DNA of 64,000 nucleotides from Tetraselmis striata (lineage: Eukaryota; Chlorophyta; Chlorodendrophyceae; Chlorodendrales; Chlorodendraceae): the NCBI GenBank assembly GCA_006384855.1, contig VCJN01001970.1, forward strand, positions 62,001-126,000. Direction: 5' to 3'. The stretch's first letter is position 1. Each line of letters starts with the position of its first letter. Made by a program: the position numbers and the translations under genes. Shown here piece by piece: positions 11,486 through 23,616 of this stretch. The notes beneath the pieces were generated by a model that worked only from the letters and a program-made list of their open reading frames with translations, did no database searches and was not told where the DNA came from.

Positions 11486-12290
11486 ATCATATATGTTGTG
11501 TATAAAACTACATATTGACGCAGCATAAATCACCACAGTACTACCCGCTACAAGAGATGGCGGGCTTGGTGTCATACAAATCATCAGGGGCGACCCATAC
11601 AAATGGCATAGGAGCCAGTTATAACCAGGGCTTTGTAAGTCACTCAGTGGCAGATTTCAACAATGGCTGTATCAATTATCACCTTAATAATGCGCGGCTA
11701 CAATACATTAGTCATTGCACCTGACATGATAGCCGCCGCACTTACTACTGAACAGCTGCCAAGCATAGCTGCAAACATTGTTGCCTGGGTAATTAGTGTA
11801 GTCGTTGATTGTACAGTTGACATGGCGCATCATGGAGATTTCAAGCAGCAGCGTGATTGGATCATAGGAACCAGGGTCATCATGTCAATGTGGGGCGCAG
11901 CGTCCTGCGTGGTGTTGGCACTCATGGTGCCACACGCCGCTGTCTATAGCAGCCACCTCCACATGTGTGCAAAGTGTGCACATGTCTACTATAGATTGGC
12001 AGTTGATTGGGTATAGATTGACAGTTGCAATATTAAGCTCAGCCTCTGCTGCAGGAACCAGAATGCTGGGCAAGCAATACAATTCCAAGGTTATAGTGGG
12101 TGTAACCCGAAACAGCGGTTGCCGTAGCTGACATATATCAATCACATGCGCACAGGTGCATCACGTGATGTTTACCAGTTAAGGAGACAATTAATGCTGT
12201 TACTTCTACCCAGTTCGCGCAGAGTGCCGAAAGGCCCTAATGGCAGTAGACTAAAGCCGAGGGGCACAACCTCATAGAGTTGGGCTACTC
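11484..12290. other. Downstream flank of CFAP58; no gene supported
   Basis: A plus-strand frame at 11663-12016 (117 codons) has hydrophobic stretches but no family signature or splice context. The region probably holds the CFAP58 3' untranslated region and intergenic DNA. Confidence 0.4.
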
Positions 12291-15200
12291 TCAGGAGGAT
12301 AGTGAGAAGCCCCCGCCAGTGAAACGAGCCTGGCTGCCACCCATCGGTGGCGCCATCACTTTGGTGGACCGGTCCTTGTCTAGCTGCTCACGGCGCTTGT
12401 GCTCAAAGTACTTGCGCTTCATGTCGTTCAGGTCGCGCGTCAATCTCTCAATCTCGTACTTGTACTCATTGACCTGGGCCTGGAACATGTTGAGTTCGCT
12501 TGCCATAGCCTTCATCTGCTTGGTCTTCTCACGCAGATTGGCCTGGTAGACGCTTAGCTGCTCCGCGACCTCAGGTCCAGGCTGGCGCGCGAGGATATTC
12601 TTCAGCTCGACGTACAGCTTCTCCTTCTCTTGGATGAGGAGGTCCTTTTCCACCACCTCCTCCGTCTTGGCAATCAGGCGCTTCTGCAGCGTCTGGATCT
12701 TCTGGATGAGCTCGTACGTGGACGGATCTGACCCCTCCAGCTTGCGCCAGCGGTGCACGTTCAGAGGGTTCTCCAGCTCCTCGCTCAACGCCTTCACCTT
12801 CGTGCGCTCCTGCAACAGCTCGCGGCCCAGGTGGTGGACCTCGCGCTTCAGGACGTCGATGTTGGCCACACTGTTCTTCAAGATGTGCAGCTCGCGCTTC
12901 AGGTCGTTGAGCTTGATCTTGAGAACCCGGATCTCATTCAAGCGGTCTCGGTACTGGATCTGGCCCTTGTTAAGTGTACTCTGCTGGATCTTGATCTTCT
13001 CGTAAAGCAGCGCGAGCTCGTCATTGCGCCGGATGAGCTGGGTGCCTAGGATGTCGCGCTCATTGATGACGATATCGTACTCTTTCTTTTGGCGCAGGCG
13101 CTCCGCATCTGCCTCGTTGATGATGTGGTTCAGCTTCTCGATCTCCGCTTTCTGGCTGGCAATCGCAGTGTCCGCCTCCTTGATCTGCTGCTTGGCCTTG
13201 TTCAGCTCAAAGCGCAGACTCTCCTTCTCCTTCTCGACTTTCATGTGGTCAAAGTGCTCCTTGACTAGCGCCAGGTCCTTGGCGCTGATCTCCTCCTTGA
13301 GCTGCTCAATCTGGTGGTTGATGATCTTGAACTTGCGCTTCATCTCCTGGATCTCGTCCTGCGCCTCGATCAGGTTCTTGCTGTACAGGTTGCGGTCGCT
13401 GCGGACCGCCTCGTAGAGATTCTGCTGCTGCTTGAGCCGGTTGTCGCCCTCCGCAATCTTTTTCTGCAAGTCAATGATCGCCATCTCGCGCAGCTTGACC
13501 TCCTCCAGGGCCTGCATGTACTTGCTGTTGGCCTCGCTGGCCTCGCCGCCGTACTTCTCCCGCTCCTTCTCCAGCTGGTAAATGAGCTTCTGCTGCTTCT
13601 GCGCCTCGACCTTGTACCCCTGAATCTCCTGCTCCAGGTTGCGCTTGGTGTTCTCGTTGATCTTCATGAGGTCCACCTGCCGCTGGGTTGCGTTCTCCGC
13701 CTGACTCTTGAGTTTGGTAAGGATGTCGCGCTCGCGCATCAGCTCCTCCTGCTTCTTCTTTTCAGACTCCAGCCCCTTGCGCTGGCTGTCAATCTCGCGC
13801 TCCAGGCTGCCAATCTCGTTCCGCATCTCGTCCCGGGCCTTCTCGACGTCACCTTTGGTCTTCTCCAGGTTCTTCATCTTGTTCAGGGTGCTCTCCCGCA
13901 CCTTGTTCACGCGAGCCGCCTCCACCTTGATCTGGTTGATCTCGTCCTCCTTCACCTTCAACTCTACCTGCCGCTGGCTGTTCTCCGCAAGCAGCTGCGT
14001 GTTCGTGTGGATCTGCTCTTCGAGGTCGTGGTGCAGCTTCTGCGTCTTCTCGCTCAGCAGGTTGTACTCCTTCTGCACCTTCTCCGTGTTCTGATGAGCC
14101 TCCTTCAGCAGACCCTGCAGCTTAGCCACCTGCTCGTCCGCCGCCGCCACAAGCGCCACCTTCTGCTTGATCTCCATTTGACGCTCCTCCAGGGCCGCCT
14201 TGATGTCCTTCATCTCCTTCTCCATGCGCTCCTTCTTCCGCACCTCCCGCTCGCCCTCCGCCTTCATGGAGCCAATGTTGTCCTTCAGCCCCTGGATTTC
14301 ACCCTCCAGCTCCAGCTTATCCGTCTCCGCGGCGCGCAGCTTGTCTTGCAGCTCCACCAGCTCCGTGCGCAGGCTCACAATCTGATCCACTTGCATGTCC
14401 CTCTCACGCGTGAGCTCCTCCTTCTGCCGGAGCAGCTCATTCACAGTGGCCTCCTCGCCCAGGCCCAGCCCTGCGCCTTGCTCCACCAGCCGAGTGAGGT
14501 TTGCAATCTCCAGCTTCAGCTGCTGGATGGTCTCTTTTGCACGTGCTTCCTACAAGATCAGGCCGAAAGGAAGAGAATGGGGTGAGCGCCTTGTCCATTT
14601 CAGTCGCTGATGGGGTCATGGGCAAGCGCCAGGCGTGCGACTCACCTTCTCGTGGCTTGCGTCTACCATTTTCCACGCCTTCTCGATTTCCTTCTTCAGA
14701 GCCTGGATGGTGTTTTGGTCCTCCTCGCTGAGCTTCAGTGCTGTCTGCACCTTGGCAGCATTCGCAACAATCTCCGCATTCAGCTCCCGGCACTTCTTGA
14801 TGAGCCGTTTCTCGCTCTCTGCACGAGCGGGGACAGGGCACATGCCATTAGTGTCTGAAGTCAGCTGTGTCGGCGTCATGTGTGCATGCACGCATGCGTG
14901 CGGGGCGCACGTATGCACACGACGAGAGGCTCGATCGTGGTTGTAGCATTGCAGGTTTACCATGGGGGGGGGGGGGGGGGGGGGGGGGATTATTACCATG
15001 TGATTTTTTGAGGGCCCTGTGAATCTTCTCATACTCCACTCGGAAGCGCTCCAGACTGGAGTCCCCCACAAGCTCCTCCAAAACCTGGCGATTGACATAT
15101 CCATAACACGCCGATATGTGAGAGAAGCCTTAACCTGGGCGCTCTGCTTGGTCACCGTCTAGTTACAGCCGCTGGCAGATGACATCGATAGAGGATACCA

Positions 15201-15530
15201 TGGTCGCTGCATGTGGCGCAGCAATACCCCAATGGCCCCCGCCACAAGTTTAGACTGAGCTATAGAACCAGAGGCTTACATATACTGAGGTAGCCGCCTG
15301 AAATAAATACTACCGCGTGTCCACGCATAGTGAGGGTCGCTGAGAGGTTGCCGAGCTCGAAATGGAGAGTTTGCGAGAGGCCCGCTGGAGAGCGGGCGAT
15401 TCCAGGCCGCAACGCGTAAACATGCTCGGCGCGGCCGAGCAGGGCCCACCTGCTGGAAATCCTTTTCCAGCTGCTCGAAAGCAGCCTGCTCTACGCCGAG
15501 AGCGGCATCAGACTTTGCGGTGTCCGCCAT
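12291..15530 (-). CDS. CFAP58: CFAP58 (CCDC147/FAP58) cilia- and flagella-associated protein, 4 exons
   Basis: Long coiled-coil protein of motile cilia; in the known family it is an axoneme-associated protein needed for flagellar assembly and motility. Coding exons on the minus strand are 15530-15450, 15084-14997, 14818-14646 and 14549-12291. All junctions are GT-AG and keep frame, giving 866 residues against about 870 for animal CFAP58. The start MADTAKSDAAL is at 15530; an ATG 15 bp upstream in frame is an alternative. Family signatures include LEELVGDSSLERFRVEYEKIHRALKKSH, split over exons 2-3 and recalled only in outline, plus KCRELNAEIVANAAK, KEIEKAWKMVDASHEK, VHRWRKLEGSDPSTYEL and ILARQPGPEVAEQL. 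The C-terminal tail (last ~25 residues) is Gly/Ser-rich and not coiled. The gene looks intact. Confidence 0.96.
14964..14988 (+). repeat. Poly(G) tract inside CFAP58 intron 2
   Basis: About 25 consecutive G on the plus strand (C on the coding strand), only 6-8 bp inside the donor of the intron between exons 2 and 3 (14819-14996). Confidence 0.9.
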
Positions 15531-16004
15531 TAAGCTAGACGACACGCTGCGCCTGCTTACGCGCGTTCTTTACACTGCCGGCGGATAGGCCCCGGGGAGC
15601 GCCCGGCATGCGGAGTGGCGATGCCGCAGAGCCCCCCCCCCCAAGCGCGCTCAAGTTCGGCCTAACCGTGGCACTGGATGCCAGCACGTTGCTTCCCCTT
15701 GCGCTGTCTATGTTTGCCAGACTTGTGGCTGCTTGGCAGGAAGACAATGTACAGTGCTCACGTCGTCGGGGCAGGCAGCGTGGAAACCGAACCGCACATG
15801 CCGCATCTCATGCCCTTGCCTGGCCTGCCTGGCTCGCCTGCCCGCGGCGTTCCGTTCGGTGGCGGTGTACAGGCGTCGTCCTGCCTGCCTGTATGAAGCC
15901 GCGGTACGTCTTCAAAAAGAGCGTGTACTATTCGTGTTGTTTCAGCCGAACCCACTCCGGCCCCGCTCATATGACGACAGATTATATAGTTAAATGAGCT
16001 AGCT
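15531..16004. other. CFAP58 upstream region; no other gene supported
   Basis: Contains the presumed CFAP58 promoter and 5' untranslated region. A C-rich run lies at about 15630-15641. No clear TATA box was found and overlapping frames show no family motifs. Confidence 0.4.
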
Positions 16005-17170
16005 GCAAAAGGCGATCAGGAAACCACCCGAATATGCAATAGAAAACGTCCACTACAGCAGTTGCGAGGTGGAAGAAGCACCATAAGAGGGTGCGGAATG
16101 AGCACGGGCAAACGCATCAGACTCGGCCGTCTGCCCTCCGGTAGAGAGAATGCCGCCCAAGGTACCATGCACGCAAGCAAAGACTCGATGCAACAACCCC
16201 CGCCGCGTGCGCGACATGTGATGGTGGAACTCAACGGGTTGGTTGGCAACAAAGTGTCGAAGAGCTTGGACGGACTGACAACGAAGGAAGCATGAAGTCG
16301 GGGCGGAAGGACCGTCACGGAAGTTGCGCACAGCAAGTAACACCGTGAAGATGTAGACCACCGTTAAAGCGGATTTTCCGAGGCGGCCGCGGTTCTTCAA
16401 CCACAAAAGGGTAGTACCGGTGAACACCTTGCACCGGGGCGGAAGACGCCCGGTCCGCCGCTAGCTTGTTGCGCTCCGCCTCGGTCGCCGCGATCCCCGG
16501 GTTGCACCAGCGGGGGTCGTTGCCCCAAGTGGGGGTCGTGGAGGACACACATGCGAAATCGATCATGTAATCGCACGCCCCCCCCCCCCCCCCCACCCCG
16601 CCAACGTCAAATCTGACGGCCGCGAGCGGTCCGCTGGGCGCAGCCCACTCGTCTCAAGGGTCAAGTCGTCAACTCCCGAGCGGTCCCGGTCGAGCACCGC
16701 CCCCGCTTCGATCGCCACGGAAGCCCACAGATTCTTCAAAGCGGGCTGCATGCGGTGCTTGTAGTTCGCAACGGGGCAGATGGGCAGATTATCCACGGCG
16801 AAATCCGTGGCATTCCGGTTCGAGCCATACGTAGAGCGAAGCCATAAAGGGTCAATCCCACACGTGGGGCCATGACATGTGACAAGCGCGGAACCCCCGC
16901 GCGGGCGAAGGCCCAGCACCCGCGCAACGGCGGCCGAATAAGCAGCATGGGGAATCTTGCGGGCTGACTCTTGATCCGATTGGAAAAGCGATAGGGAGCC
17001 TGGCCCGCATGCGTTGTACAAGCGCATGGTATCAAGGCGCGAGACCGCGGCACCCATACGCTGGAAGCCAAGAGCGAGGGTTACGTACGAAGTCACGCAA
17101 GCAAATCGCACGGCTGAGGTGGCGTTGGACAGCTATGGTCGACGTGGGTTGATCATCGGAGGCAACACCC
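16005..17170 (-). mobile_element. RLE-type LINE, endonuclease-encoding 3' end, copy 1
   Basis: The minus strand encodes a C-terminal restriction-like endonuclease module of a non-LTR retrotransposon. A Cys-rich segment (CHGPTCGIDPLW) and a YKHRMQPALKNL helix are followed by RPSDLTLAGWG and IDFACVSS, consistent with the acidic core of a PD-(D/E)XK nuclease. Then come EAERNKLAADRASS and YYPFVVEE. The frame changes more than once. Similar sequence recurs at 28324-29515 (plus) and, 5'-truncated, at 55196-55688 (minus). A C homopolymer lies at about 16577-16595. The family (R2/CRE-like) is inferred from the layout rather than from a search. Confidence 0.7.
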
Positions 17171-17840
17171 GTACCATTGCTCGAGGGCGGAACTGTAGTA
17201 CCGCCGCCTGGCTGAGGCTGTAGTAGGGAAGGTGTTATGTACTCTACACTGCTGTACTTTGTACTGCGGGAGCCCACGAAGGAGCGAAGAACTGGCGACC
17301 GAGGCGGACGAGAACGAGTACAAGCCAAGCGAAGTACGAGTATGAGCATTGCGAATGCGAGTACAAGTGAAGGCGAAGTACTGGGACGAGGACGACGAGG
17401 CGACAGTACGCGCGACTACAAGGCGACTAGTAGGACAGTATTACGAGTACCCACATGGGGTGCAACCGTGCAAGTAACCTGTACTTACGCCTGCGTACTA
17501 GCAGGAGCGCGATTGTTGTGCGCGCTGGTAAAATACCTATAGCGTTAAATAGAGCGCTGCCTTAGGAGCGTATTACCAGTAGGTACTAGAACCTACTCGA
17601 ACCATCTAGAACGCTATGGCATTTGCTATAGCAATAGTAGACAAATATACTCGCTGTGCTGCGGAAAGGCGAAGGTGCTAGGAACCGTGTCTGTACTTAG
17701 TAGTGTGAAACTAAAATAGCGACGGGCAGCGGATTAGGACCGGACACGTCGATTTTAGTATGAGAGTCTAGTAGTTACACGTAGCACAAGTGGCGGAAAT
17801 TGGATATGCACACAGCGCACGGAATGACGGAAACTAGCGA
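17171..17840. other. Spacer between the RLE block and the RT block; nothing recognised
   Basis: Copies 1 and 2 of the RLE block both begin at the upstream edge of this spacer (17170 and 28324), so it is either an insertion or a junction between separate elements. The stretch 17270-17410 is rich in gaag/gacga-type purine repeats encoding Arg/Glu-rich shadows. Confidence 0.4.
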
Positions 17841-19840
17841 CTATAAATAGGCCGGCAAAACCACCGCCGGGCTAGTCACCCAGGTTACCGGCATTCCGGT
17901 ACTGTAAGAATCCCTTTTCCCAAATCCCCGCTCATTATTCCTGGCCGTGTGGAATAACGATCCAATGGGCCCAGCTGACGGATCCGGTTCAGCGGTGGTC
18001 GTAGCATTACCGACCGTAAGTAACTCGCAGATCTCGTGGGCATGCCCGTACGCGGCGCGTGCGCGATGCACATCTGCTTTGCGGTAACGTGGTAAGGGCC
18101 CGTACAGTCTCGTGTACGCGGCGCGTCTTGCGCGCCCATGGCAAACCACTCGTAGCCACGGACGACACCTCGGCGCGAACTGCCTCGTACAAGGGCCCGT
18201 ACTCCCGTACCAGCTGTTGCAAGACAACCGATTGTGCGGAATAAAACGCCGCGGGGGCTTCAGACCGCAACAAGGCCATATTCAAACCGCCAAAATCCGC
18301 GGGCATACTCATCTGGACGATCGCAGCCTCCTTGCGCGGTGTAGAAGCGTCCAAACCAAACCAAGCAACGAAAACGCAGCCAAACTGTTGGCGGCGTCCA
18401 CGGCCTCCAAGAAAGGGTCCAGCTCCGACGGCATCATCATGCGGCTAAAGAAGCCGGTCTGCCGCAACGCGCATACGACCAGCAGCCGCATGGCCCCATG
18501 GTGGCAGCCGTATCCCGACGTGCCAAAGGAGGCGATGCGCTCCAACACTGCGGCGTGGGCCTCCCGGCGCCGCCCCAACGCACGGGTCAACCACCCGGGG
18601 TAATGGCTAATAGGAGCACCGAGGTACACGGCGCCATCCTCTTGACATGGTCGTCGGCCGGGGTCTGAAACCCTCCTGGGGCCAACTTCGCCCGCACTGC
18701 CCGCAACTCGGCCTCGCTGTCACCGGGGTGACGAACGTACCGCGTCTTGCTGTCATGTACCACCAGTCCGACTTTGGAAAGCTCCGTACAATACTCGTCA
18801 AAAACACGCGGAACGTGGGCCGCGGCAATAGCCGCGCCGCAATCATCCGCGAAAATATGGCAGAAAGTATCAGCGGCGGTATGAGCCACAACCGCTTGCA
18901 CCGGGCCCGCGATAGCGAGGCAGAAATATAGCGGGGCCAATACATCACCCTCGCGCACACCCGTACGAGACTGTAGAGTGGCGCGCAAAGTACCGGGATC
19001 CTTCGGCGCGTAGTAGTACATGTCGCTAGGACGATGGTACAACATCCGGAAAAAGGGATCAAGCCATGTAGACGCGGGTGCTAAAGCAAGCCGTAAAGTA
19101 TCGCACCCCGGGATACCTCATTGAAGGCATTCCGAATATCCATGAGTAGTAGTCATTTCCCGCCAGTACCACGCCCGCAGAAAAGCTGTTGCGCCACCCG
19201 CATGCTCATATACGCCGTCTCACAGCCATCTCCCGACTGAAAGCTGCGTTGTACCGGGCCCATGGCCTCCCGCGCATCCGCACCCACATGCACGAGAGCG
19301 TGGGGGAAGGCCAGGCGCACCAGCACGGAGCCGACGCGAAGCGGGCGTACTCGCAGCGGCTCGCCGGTCTTCGCCCGCTCCTTGCGCGCGGCGGGGTCGT
19401 CCTTGTGGAGCGCAAAGACGGTGCCACTCGCCAAGAACGCCGTTGTGCGCGAGTGGCACCGCCCCGCCACGCAGCGATTCACCCACATGCCATGAAGGTA
19501 CGTCTAGGTCCATGATGTGCTCCCAACGCCATCAGTCCACATGCCCAGCGGAAAGGCGGGGAGCACGGCGCAGAGCCCGCCTCTTGTCCTACCCCCACCG
19601 CCGAACCTCATCCGCATTGCCACCCCACGACGGCGCCGCCCGCCGCAGGTCCGGCGGCTCCTCGGCAGGGGAGTACTCCGGGTCGGTGAGAGCAGGAGGC
19701 GGATGGAGGGCTTCAAGGACAGGGAGCCCCGCAGGAGCGTCGGACACCATACCGAGGTTGACGGTGTCCAGCGCCTGGCGAGCGCGGCGCAACTCCTGCA
19801 CGGCGGTGAGTTTCGCCGCCCGGCGGTGAGCATCTACCAC
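17841..19840 (-). pseudogene. LINE reverse transcriptase with RLE-type architecture (broken)
   Basis: RT blocks read in order on the minus strand. An N-terminal segment (19589-20026) has AKLTAVQELRRARQALD. Next comes FALHKDDPAARKE with RVRPLRVGSVLVRL (19153-19488), the early RT motif. The palm (18587-19045) has GVREGDVLAPLYFCLAI and the catalytic FADDCGAA near 18850. The thumb follows (18309-18629), and a helical LLRSEAPAAFYSAQ segment (18007-18354) precedes the endonuclease. The FADD form of the YxDD box and the order RT then Cys-rich nuclease fit RLE-type LINEs. The frame changes several times; the copy is dead. Confidence 0.7.
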
Positions 19841-21003
19841 CGCCGGCGGCACCCCATCCGCCGCAGCATCGGCGCCCCCCTCCGCAGCCTCTGCAAAAGC
19901 CACCCGCGCCCTTGCAGACCGCCGGCGCTTCCGCCGGCGTGCACTCCGAGACGTGCCCGCCGGCAGCTCCCACGCCTCCATCTGGTAATTGTGTAACTCG
20001 GTGCCATCCCGTGACTCGCGCCACAAGTGCTACATCCCGCACACCGAGAAGCCGGCGCGCACTGCATCCCCCGCCTCCCACAGCCGCACCCGCCGCTCCG
20101 TCAATTTCCGCACAAGTGCGGGGCTGTTGGATGGGTAGGGTTGCAGTAGTAGCCCCGCAAATACGCAAACGGCGCCTTCGGCCCCGAACGACCGGTCGTC
20201 GGTAGGAGGGAAGCGGACAACATAGGCCAGCGTACGGTCTAGGCCGAGCCGCAGGACAGACACCGACAGCCGTACCCCGAAGCAGCGTACGGGGCATCTT
20301 GCGGTAGACATCGTTGGTAGCGCACCACCGAGCGGTAGCCGCGAGGGCGGCATCATGAGGCAACAGCCGGCGCGTGTTGGCGCTGCACCGCCCGCACGCC
20401 AGCTGCCGACGCCGGGAGAGCCACACCGGGGGGCGGAGCCGTGGAAGGAGGGGGGCTGCAGAACTCGCAGGTGGCGGCACGGGCCGCTGCTCGCACGCCA
20501 TGGAACACGTGGTGGCCCGAGCGCGGGCAGCCGGCTCGTGCAGCGCACCACACATACACGGAGGGGTCGAAAGTCGCAGCGTATGCGAGGTGCATGGCAG
20601 CTACCGCCGGGTCGTCGGACTCCATCCCGTGGTTCACGTACGTGCATAGGGGGCGGGCCGCCGCCGGCCGCCGCCAGGCGTCGACGACTATACCCGCGCC
20701 ATCGCAGCGCCGCGCGCCCACCGCCACCGCCGCCCCCGCCGGGACCGCGACCCCCACGAGGGGCATGGAGGGGCCGGAGGACGCCCCACGGTGTTGTACC
20801 CCCACCCGCCACGCCACAGCCAGAAGCCAGGGGTCGGGGGGGGGGGATGATATCAGATGGGTCCGCAACCTACCGCCCGCGCCCCCGAGATAAGGACAGA
20901 TTATCCTGCGGGTGCTTAATATCATATAGGTCGCTATCGCATGTGATATGCACGCACCTGCGCATAAATATTGTAATAACATAGAAGTGGCGCGTTGCAA
21001 CAT
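19841..21003 (-). pseudogene. N-terminal part of the RLE-type LINE protein, low-complexity and broken
   Basis: Frames at 20030-20812 and 20353-21003 are Ala/Arg/Pro-rich because of GC content. They also hold protein-like segments such as LDRTLAYVVRFPPTDDRSF and LVRKLTERRVRLWEAGDAV, which lead straight into the RT N-terminus. A CEFCSPP motif may be part of a zinc finger. Start and frame are not secure. Confidence 0.45.
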
Positions 21004-21530
21004 GCAATCGAGTATAGTGTTGCCAACAAAAAAACGGAGTCTGATTTACACCGAAAAGCGCCATTTCACGGCTAGGAAGGTTCAGCAAAATAAGGGAGGG
21101 AATGTCGGAGGAGGAGCCCGCATGGCGGAGGCGGAGGGAGGGCGCTGCCGAAGGTAGCGAGCTGGAAGATGGCAGACGAGCTGTTGGTGGCTGTCCTAAG
21201 TAGCCGCTAGCTCCCCGGCCGGGAGGGCAGGGCTCGCGGGCGATGGGGCAGCCCGTACTGAAACCCGATGTTACCGGTTATTTAACCGGTTCAAACCACC
21301 AACAAACCGTACGGGTCGCACTAGTTGAATTGTTAGGAAACCCCATAAACACGTTTAGATTATTTCAACATGCAATCGAGTCTGGTTTGCCAGTTAACAC
21401 GCGGTTCGTAGTTTACGATTGCGAGTGTGGGTAGTCGGCAGGCGTGCCAACCACACGAAGGCGGAAGATGTCTTGAGTTATAGCTCCCCCACGTCCCGAA
21501 CGTCTTGGTTATGACCGTGCTCACGTGAAG
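21004..21530. other. Unrecognised spacer
   Basis: Holds a 16-bp direct repeat caacatgcaatcgagt at about 20999-21014 and 21367-21382. No coding signal found. Confidence 0.4.
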
Positions 21531-22202
21531 CTAGGCATTCATCTCTTGCGCTGCCATGCTTGCAACCAGGCCAACATCAGACGACACCGAACGCCCCTCC
21601 CCCCCGCTGGGTAGTGCGGGGCTCGCTGATTCGTTTCGGGGAGACAGGAGCGGCGGAGAGAGAGGCGGGGGGGATGGCGGCGGCGACAACATCGATGCAT
21701 CACCCGGCTCGCCCCGCATTTCGGTCTGACCGGGTCCGGATGGAGCAGAGCCGTGACGGACGTGCGGTGCAGCATGGGCGCCATCACCACCGTCTGCGAC
21801 AGGCACGGCGGTGTCCGGAGGCTCGGCGCACGTCTCCCCCCATCTGTGCGTGTCGTAGAAGTGAGTATTAGGGACAGGGGCGCCACACGCATGACAGCGC
21901 ACTCTCTTTATCGCCGCTTCCCAAGTCCCCGTGGCAGGCGTCCAACCTTCCTTGCCCTCATGCATACGACGCTTGGAGTTGGGACGCCCCATGGCACACC
22001 ACCACTCGGCGGCGGCGGCTCGAAGGGGCGGGGTGGTGGGTAGGAGATAGTCACTGGCGCTCCGGCTGCTGCGATACATGGTAAAGTGTCCGCGGCGGGA
22101 CTTGCAGCAATTCAGCCGGCGGTTTGAGGCGGTTCGCCGTTGCGGCGTCGTCACGGGGCGTGTGCTGAGGCGGTAAAGTTCAGTGTGGCGAAAGTGCCAC
22201 AC
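21531..22202 (-). CDS. Zinc-finger ORF, possibly the 5' end of the RLE-type LINE
   Basis: A 223-residue frame contains RVRCHACGAPVPNTHFYDTH, a C-x2-C-x7-H-x4-H arrangement like a C2H2 zinc finger. A Pro/Ser-rich linker and an acidic end follow. R2-like LINEs carry N-terminal zinc fingers that bind target DNA, and this frame lies 5' of the RT block on the same strand. That suggests it is the element's N-terminus, separated by about 500 bp of unrecognised sequence. It could instead belong to another element; the low-complexity tail limits confidence. Confidence 0.45.
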   Translation of the reverse strand: MWHFRHTELYRLSTRPVTTPQRRTASNRRLNCCKSRRGHFTMYRSSRSASDYLLPTTPPLRAAAAEWWCAMGRPNSKRRMHEGKEGWTPATGTWEAAIKRVRCHACGAPVPNTHFYDTHRWGETCAEPPDTAVPVADGGDGAHAAPHVRHGSAPSGPGQTEMRGEPGDASMLSPPPSPPPLSPPLLSPRNESASPALPSGGEGRSVSSDVGLVASMAAQEMNA

Positions 22203-22430
22203 GTTACGGGTTGCCGCGCGAGCCGCGATGTGGGTACAATGTACTGTGGGGATGGGACATGCTACTGGTAGCCTTGAATTACGGACCGCGGGCAGCCGGG
22301 CACGCCAGTGCGACTACCGAGGCTAGCAAAAAGTGGCGATTACACGGTAGATACGGCGATTACAAGCCCATTCCGTGGGAAAATCACGATTACGGGCCAT
22401 TACAATGTAATTACGAGACATGTTGGGAGC

Positions 22431-23616
22431 CTAGTGATGGTTTTGCCAGTGATGGGCGAACGGAGAGAGCGGTGGATTGACGGAGAAGGGGTAGTGCCAG
22501 GTCATGAAGGGGGCACCGGGCGCGATGTGACCGAAGTAGAACCACGCGCCAGGCAAAGGAAGGACGTTGGGGTTGATGCAGTCCATAACGACGTCGGAGT
22601 TAGTGGCCCAACCGCCTTGGTAGCGAATGTGGGACTGTGAAGTTCCGATGGCGTTAGCGGCAGATGTTGCTCTCTTGCAAGGCAGTGTGAGCTCCAAGTA
22701 GTGCCGGCGGGAGAAGCTACACCGACAAGACGAACGGCTGTGGAGAGCCAGTCCAACATTGTAGCGGCGGTCCAACACTTGGACCGCTCACTCGGGGTGA
22801 CCGCCCAGAAGTTTGTTTCGGCCATAGCAATTCGAACCAATGGGGGGAATTGCACGTGGTCGATGAAGTGGTGCAGGAGACACGCAATGCGGGGGTGCTC
22901 CGACACTGAAGGAGCGATACGCGCAGGTCGTCGGGACCCCGTCGACCAGCGCAGCCTTTCTCGCGGTACACATCTAGGGTAATGTTGCAATCGTCGACAT
23001 GCACGTCCCGCACTCGGCAGGACACGCTGTTCAGTCCCCTAACAAAGAACATAAAGTTGACAACCGAGGCCACGAGGGCTCGGAAGTTGTACTGATACTA
23101 TGAGTAAGGTGTGAGCAAACACAATCAACTATGCATGCTCGACGAAGCTGTAAGCAAAATCAGCGGGCAGAGGGACTCTCAAAGGGGCAGCCTCCATGTG
23201 GCGTTGCCTTAGCATCATGCCACGACGCGCCGCAGTAAGGTGCAAGCTGTCCACGGCGATCGGGTCGAGGTTGTGTACCTCAAAGAAGGTGTTGATTGCG
23301 ACAGGTAGGGCTGCAACGACTTAGCCCCAATGTGCCCCCGCTCACCAACCCAAGCAACGTACCGGACGACAGTAGCAGTGGTCGCCTCCAACGGACTGAT
23401 GTTCTCGGAGTCGTGGCAGAACTCCGCGAACTGAGACAATTTGCCGTCGTAGCTCTTGAGTGTCTGAGCGGTGAGGGAGATTGAGAGTAGATCGAGGGTC
23501 CGCTGCCCCAAGTCGTCTGAGGCGAACGCGTCTTGCGGCCGAGACCGGAGTGAAGCAGCCCAAGGGGCAACAGCTTCGGGCTCGTCAATTACGTAAGTGC
23601 GGCGCTTGGCCAACAA
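22431..23616 (-). mobile_element. DIRS-like tyrosine recombinase region
   Basis: The first block (23215-23616) reads as a SAM-like N-terminal core-binding domain of tyrosine recombinases (LKSYDGKLSQFAEFCHD, followed by VRYVAWVGERGHI). The last block (22431-22778) has a catalytic-domain end typical of DIRS enzymes: SHIRYQGGWATNSDVVMD, then AWFYFGHIAPG. Middle parts (22717-23073) show FMFFVRGLNSV and RDVHVDDCNI. In this class a tyrosine recombinase replaces the DDE integrase. It is broken, with roughly three to five breaks. Confidence 0.75.

Noticed and set aside
11314-11602. His/Thr and Cys/Val repeat proteins
   Set aside because: Translation of the (AC)n microsatellite.
11663-12016. 117-codon plus frame with hydrophobic stretches
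   Set aside because: No family signature, no convincing start context, and lies in the likely CFAP58 3' flank.
13314-14585. Leu-rich 423-codon plus-strand frame
   Set aside because: It is the antisense shadow of the CFAP58 coiled coil; reverse-complemented Glu/Lys/Gln codons give Leu-rich frames. The minus strand has a clear family match and correct splice sites.
20355-20984. 209-codon plus-strand frame
   Set aside because: GC-rich low-complexity shadow opposite the LINE N-terminal region; no motif.
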